NCBI GenBank assembly: GCA_003566255.1
Contig: PXEC01000161.1
Span: 1-5,843, forward strand
Source of the DNA: Candidatus Peregrinibacteria bacterium
Lineage (GTDB): Bacteria > Patescibacteriota > Gracilibacteria > UBA1369 > LOWO2-01-FULL-3
DNA: 5,843 nt
Reading direction: 5' to 3'
Shown in pieces: positions 5,206 to 5,843 of the stretch (positions are counted from its first letter, which is position 1; every line of letters starts with the position of its first letter). The notes beneath the pieces are model-generated. The model ran no database searches. It saw only the letters and a list, made by a program, of their open reading frames with translations, and was not told where the DNA came from. The translations under genes were made by a program, and so were the position numbers.

Positions 5206-5843
5206 TTAGGGTGAGGATATTCTCGTGATGCTCCATCTTCCGTTGCTGTATGTGGCGTTATGATCTGTTATTGACTGATAACCCTGAGCAGGGTTGTATA
5301 GTAAAGAGTCTTCTCTTTGGAGGCAGATCCATCCATATTCTTCCTCCTCGGCTTTCTTAAACCGCACCCATATCCTATCCCTGTATTCCACAATTCCATT
5401 TATTTCTAACTCATTAGCAGCAAATGCAAGTTCGTATGTTTTTATATTGCCGTCCTTAATTACCGTTATTCTATTACTTGTTCTTACTTCATCGATATTC
5501 GGATGAAATCTCGGGTCACTTTCTAGTGCGTCTACCAGCTCCCGTGCATCTTCAAGATCTTGTATATTGTTTATGGTTGCTATGTCTACTCCAGCATCTC
5601 TTGCTGCTTCTACTGCGGTTTCTGCGACTTCAACCGCATTTTTGTAATCTTCAAAGGAGACATTGTTGGTGGATATGTCAGGAAGGGCATCTATTGCGGT
5701 TTCTGCTGCAACTTTTAATCTATTCAGTCCTGCTATTTTCTCTTCAGCGGCTCTCAGTCTGCCTATACCATCTATGTTGTCTTCACCCACTCCTGCGTCT
5801 GTCGCTTCAGTTACCGCTCTTCGTGCTGTTTCTACATCGTCTC
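5206..5843 (-). CDS. Hypothetical protein with 67-residue helical repeats, 5'-partial
   Basis: The frame is open to the right edge (211 complete codons seen), so the start is outside the window; a GTG at 5790 could be a start but lies inside a repeat. Numbering from the first complete codon (5841): residues 1-106 are Ala/Glu/Val-rich helices built as a repeat with a 67-residue period. Residues 1-39 align without gaps to 68-106, with 16 identities, sharing AxxAVxxAxxDAGV, IxxIxxL and a final Leu. Residues 107-211 form a different, beta-like domain rich in aromatic residues (EYRDRIWVRFKKAEEEEYGW, 145-164), ending at TAA 5206-5208. No membrane anchor or sorting motif is visible at the C-terminus. 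Three-helix repeats of this size are common in extracellular or adhesin-like proteins, but with the N-terminus missing, location cannot be judged. First visible gene of the three-gene minus-strand cluster. Confidence 0.75.
   Translation of the reverse strand, partial: DDVETARRAVTEATDAGVGEDNIDGIGRLRAAEEKIAGLNRLKVAAETAIDALPDISTNNVSFEDYKNAVEVAETAVEAARDAGVDIATINNIQDLEDARELVDALESDPRFHPNIDEVRTSNRITVIKDGNIKTYELAFAANELEINGIVEYRDRIWVRFKKAEEEEYGWICLQREDSLLYNPAQGYQSITDHNATYSNGRWSITRISSP

Overview
The window looks like a stretch of a small, uncultivated-type bacterial genome that uses the standard code (TGA ends both prfB and def). A Candidate Phyla Radiation (Patescibacteria)-like lineage is my best guess. 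The hints are a release factor 2 gene with no programmed frameshift, no Shine-Dalgarno sequence before any complete gene, an accessory HNH protein of a kind I associate with these genomes, and orphan proteins without recognisable relatives. This is inference from gene style, not a phylogenetic result.

Layout. Positions 1-783 (+) hold the 3' part of an HNH-nuclease-type gene whose 5' end lies outside the window. It carries one in-frame duplication upstream of the HNH domain and a three-copy, roughly 71-nt tandem repeat at its 3' end. That repeat places a TGA at 586-588 and leaves the probable original C-terminus stranded at 655-783. Positions 783-854 hold two exact 17-bp direct copies of a REP-like sequence (GGGGTCAGGTACCATTT on the minus strand), the second one base from the end of the next gene. 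Positions 856-2370 (-) encode a 14-helix Wzx/MOP-type polysaccharide flippase. A 48-bp divergent spacer separates it from prfB (2419-3507, +), which is followed by def, peptide deformylase (3625-4113, +). Only 7 bp separate def from a convergent minus-strand cluster of three unrecognised genes (4121-4588, 4619-5119 and 5206 to the right edge).

How the genes relate. prfB and def are both housekeeping translation genes (termination at UGA/UAA and N-terminal deformylation). Each has its own plausible sigma70-type promoter, so they need not be one transcript. The flippase stands alone and would export lipid-linked glycans. The three right-hand genes are co-directional and closely spaced, probably co-transcribed from a promoter beyond the right edge, and share a more A+T-rich style. 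The first of them contains a 67-residue helical repeat that runs off the window. Nothing recognisable as CRISPR, tRNA, rRNA or a transposase gene is present.
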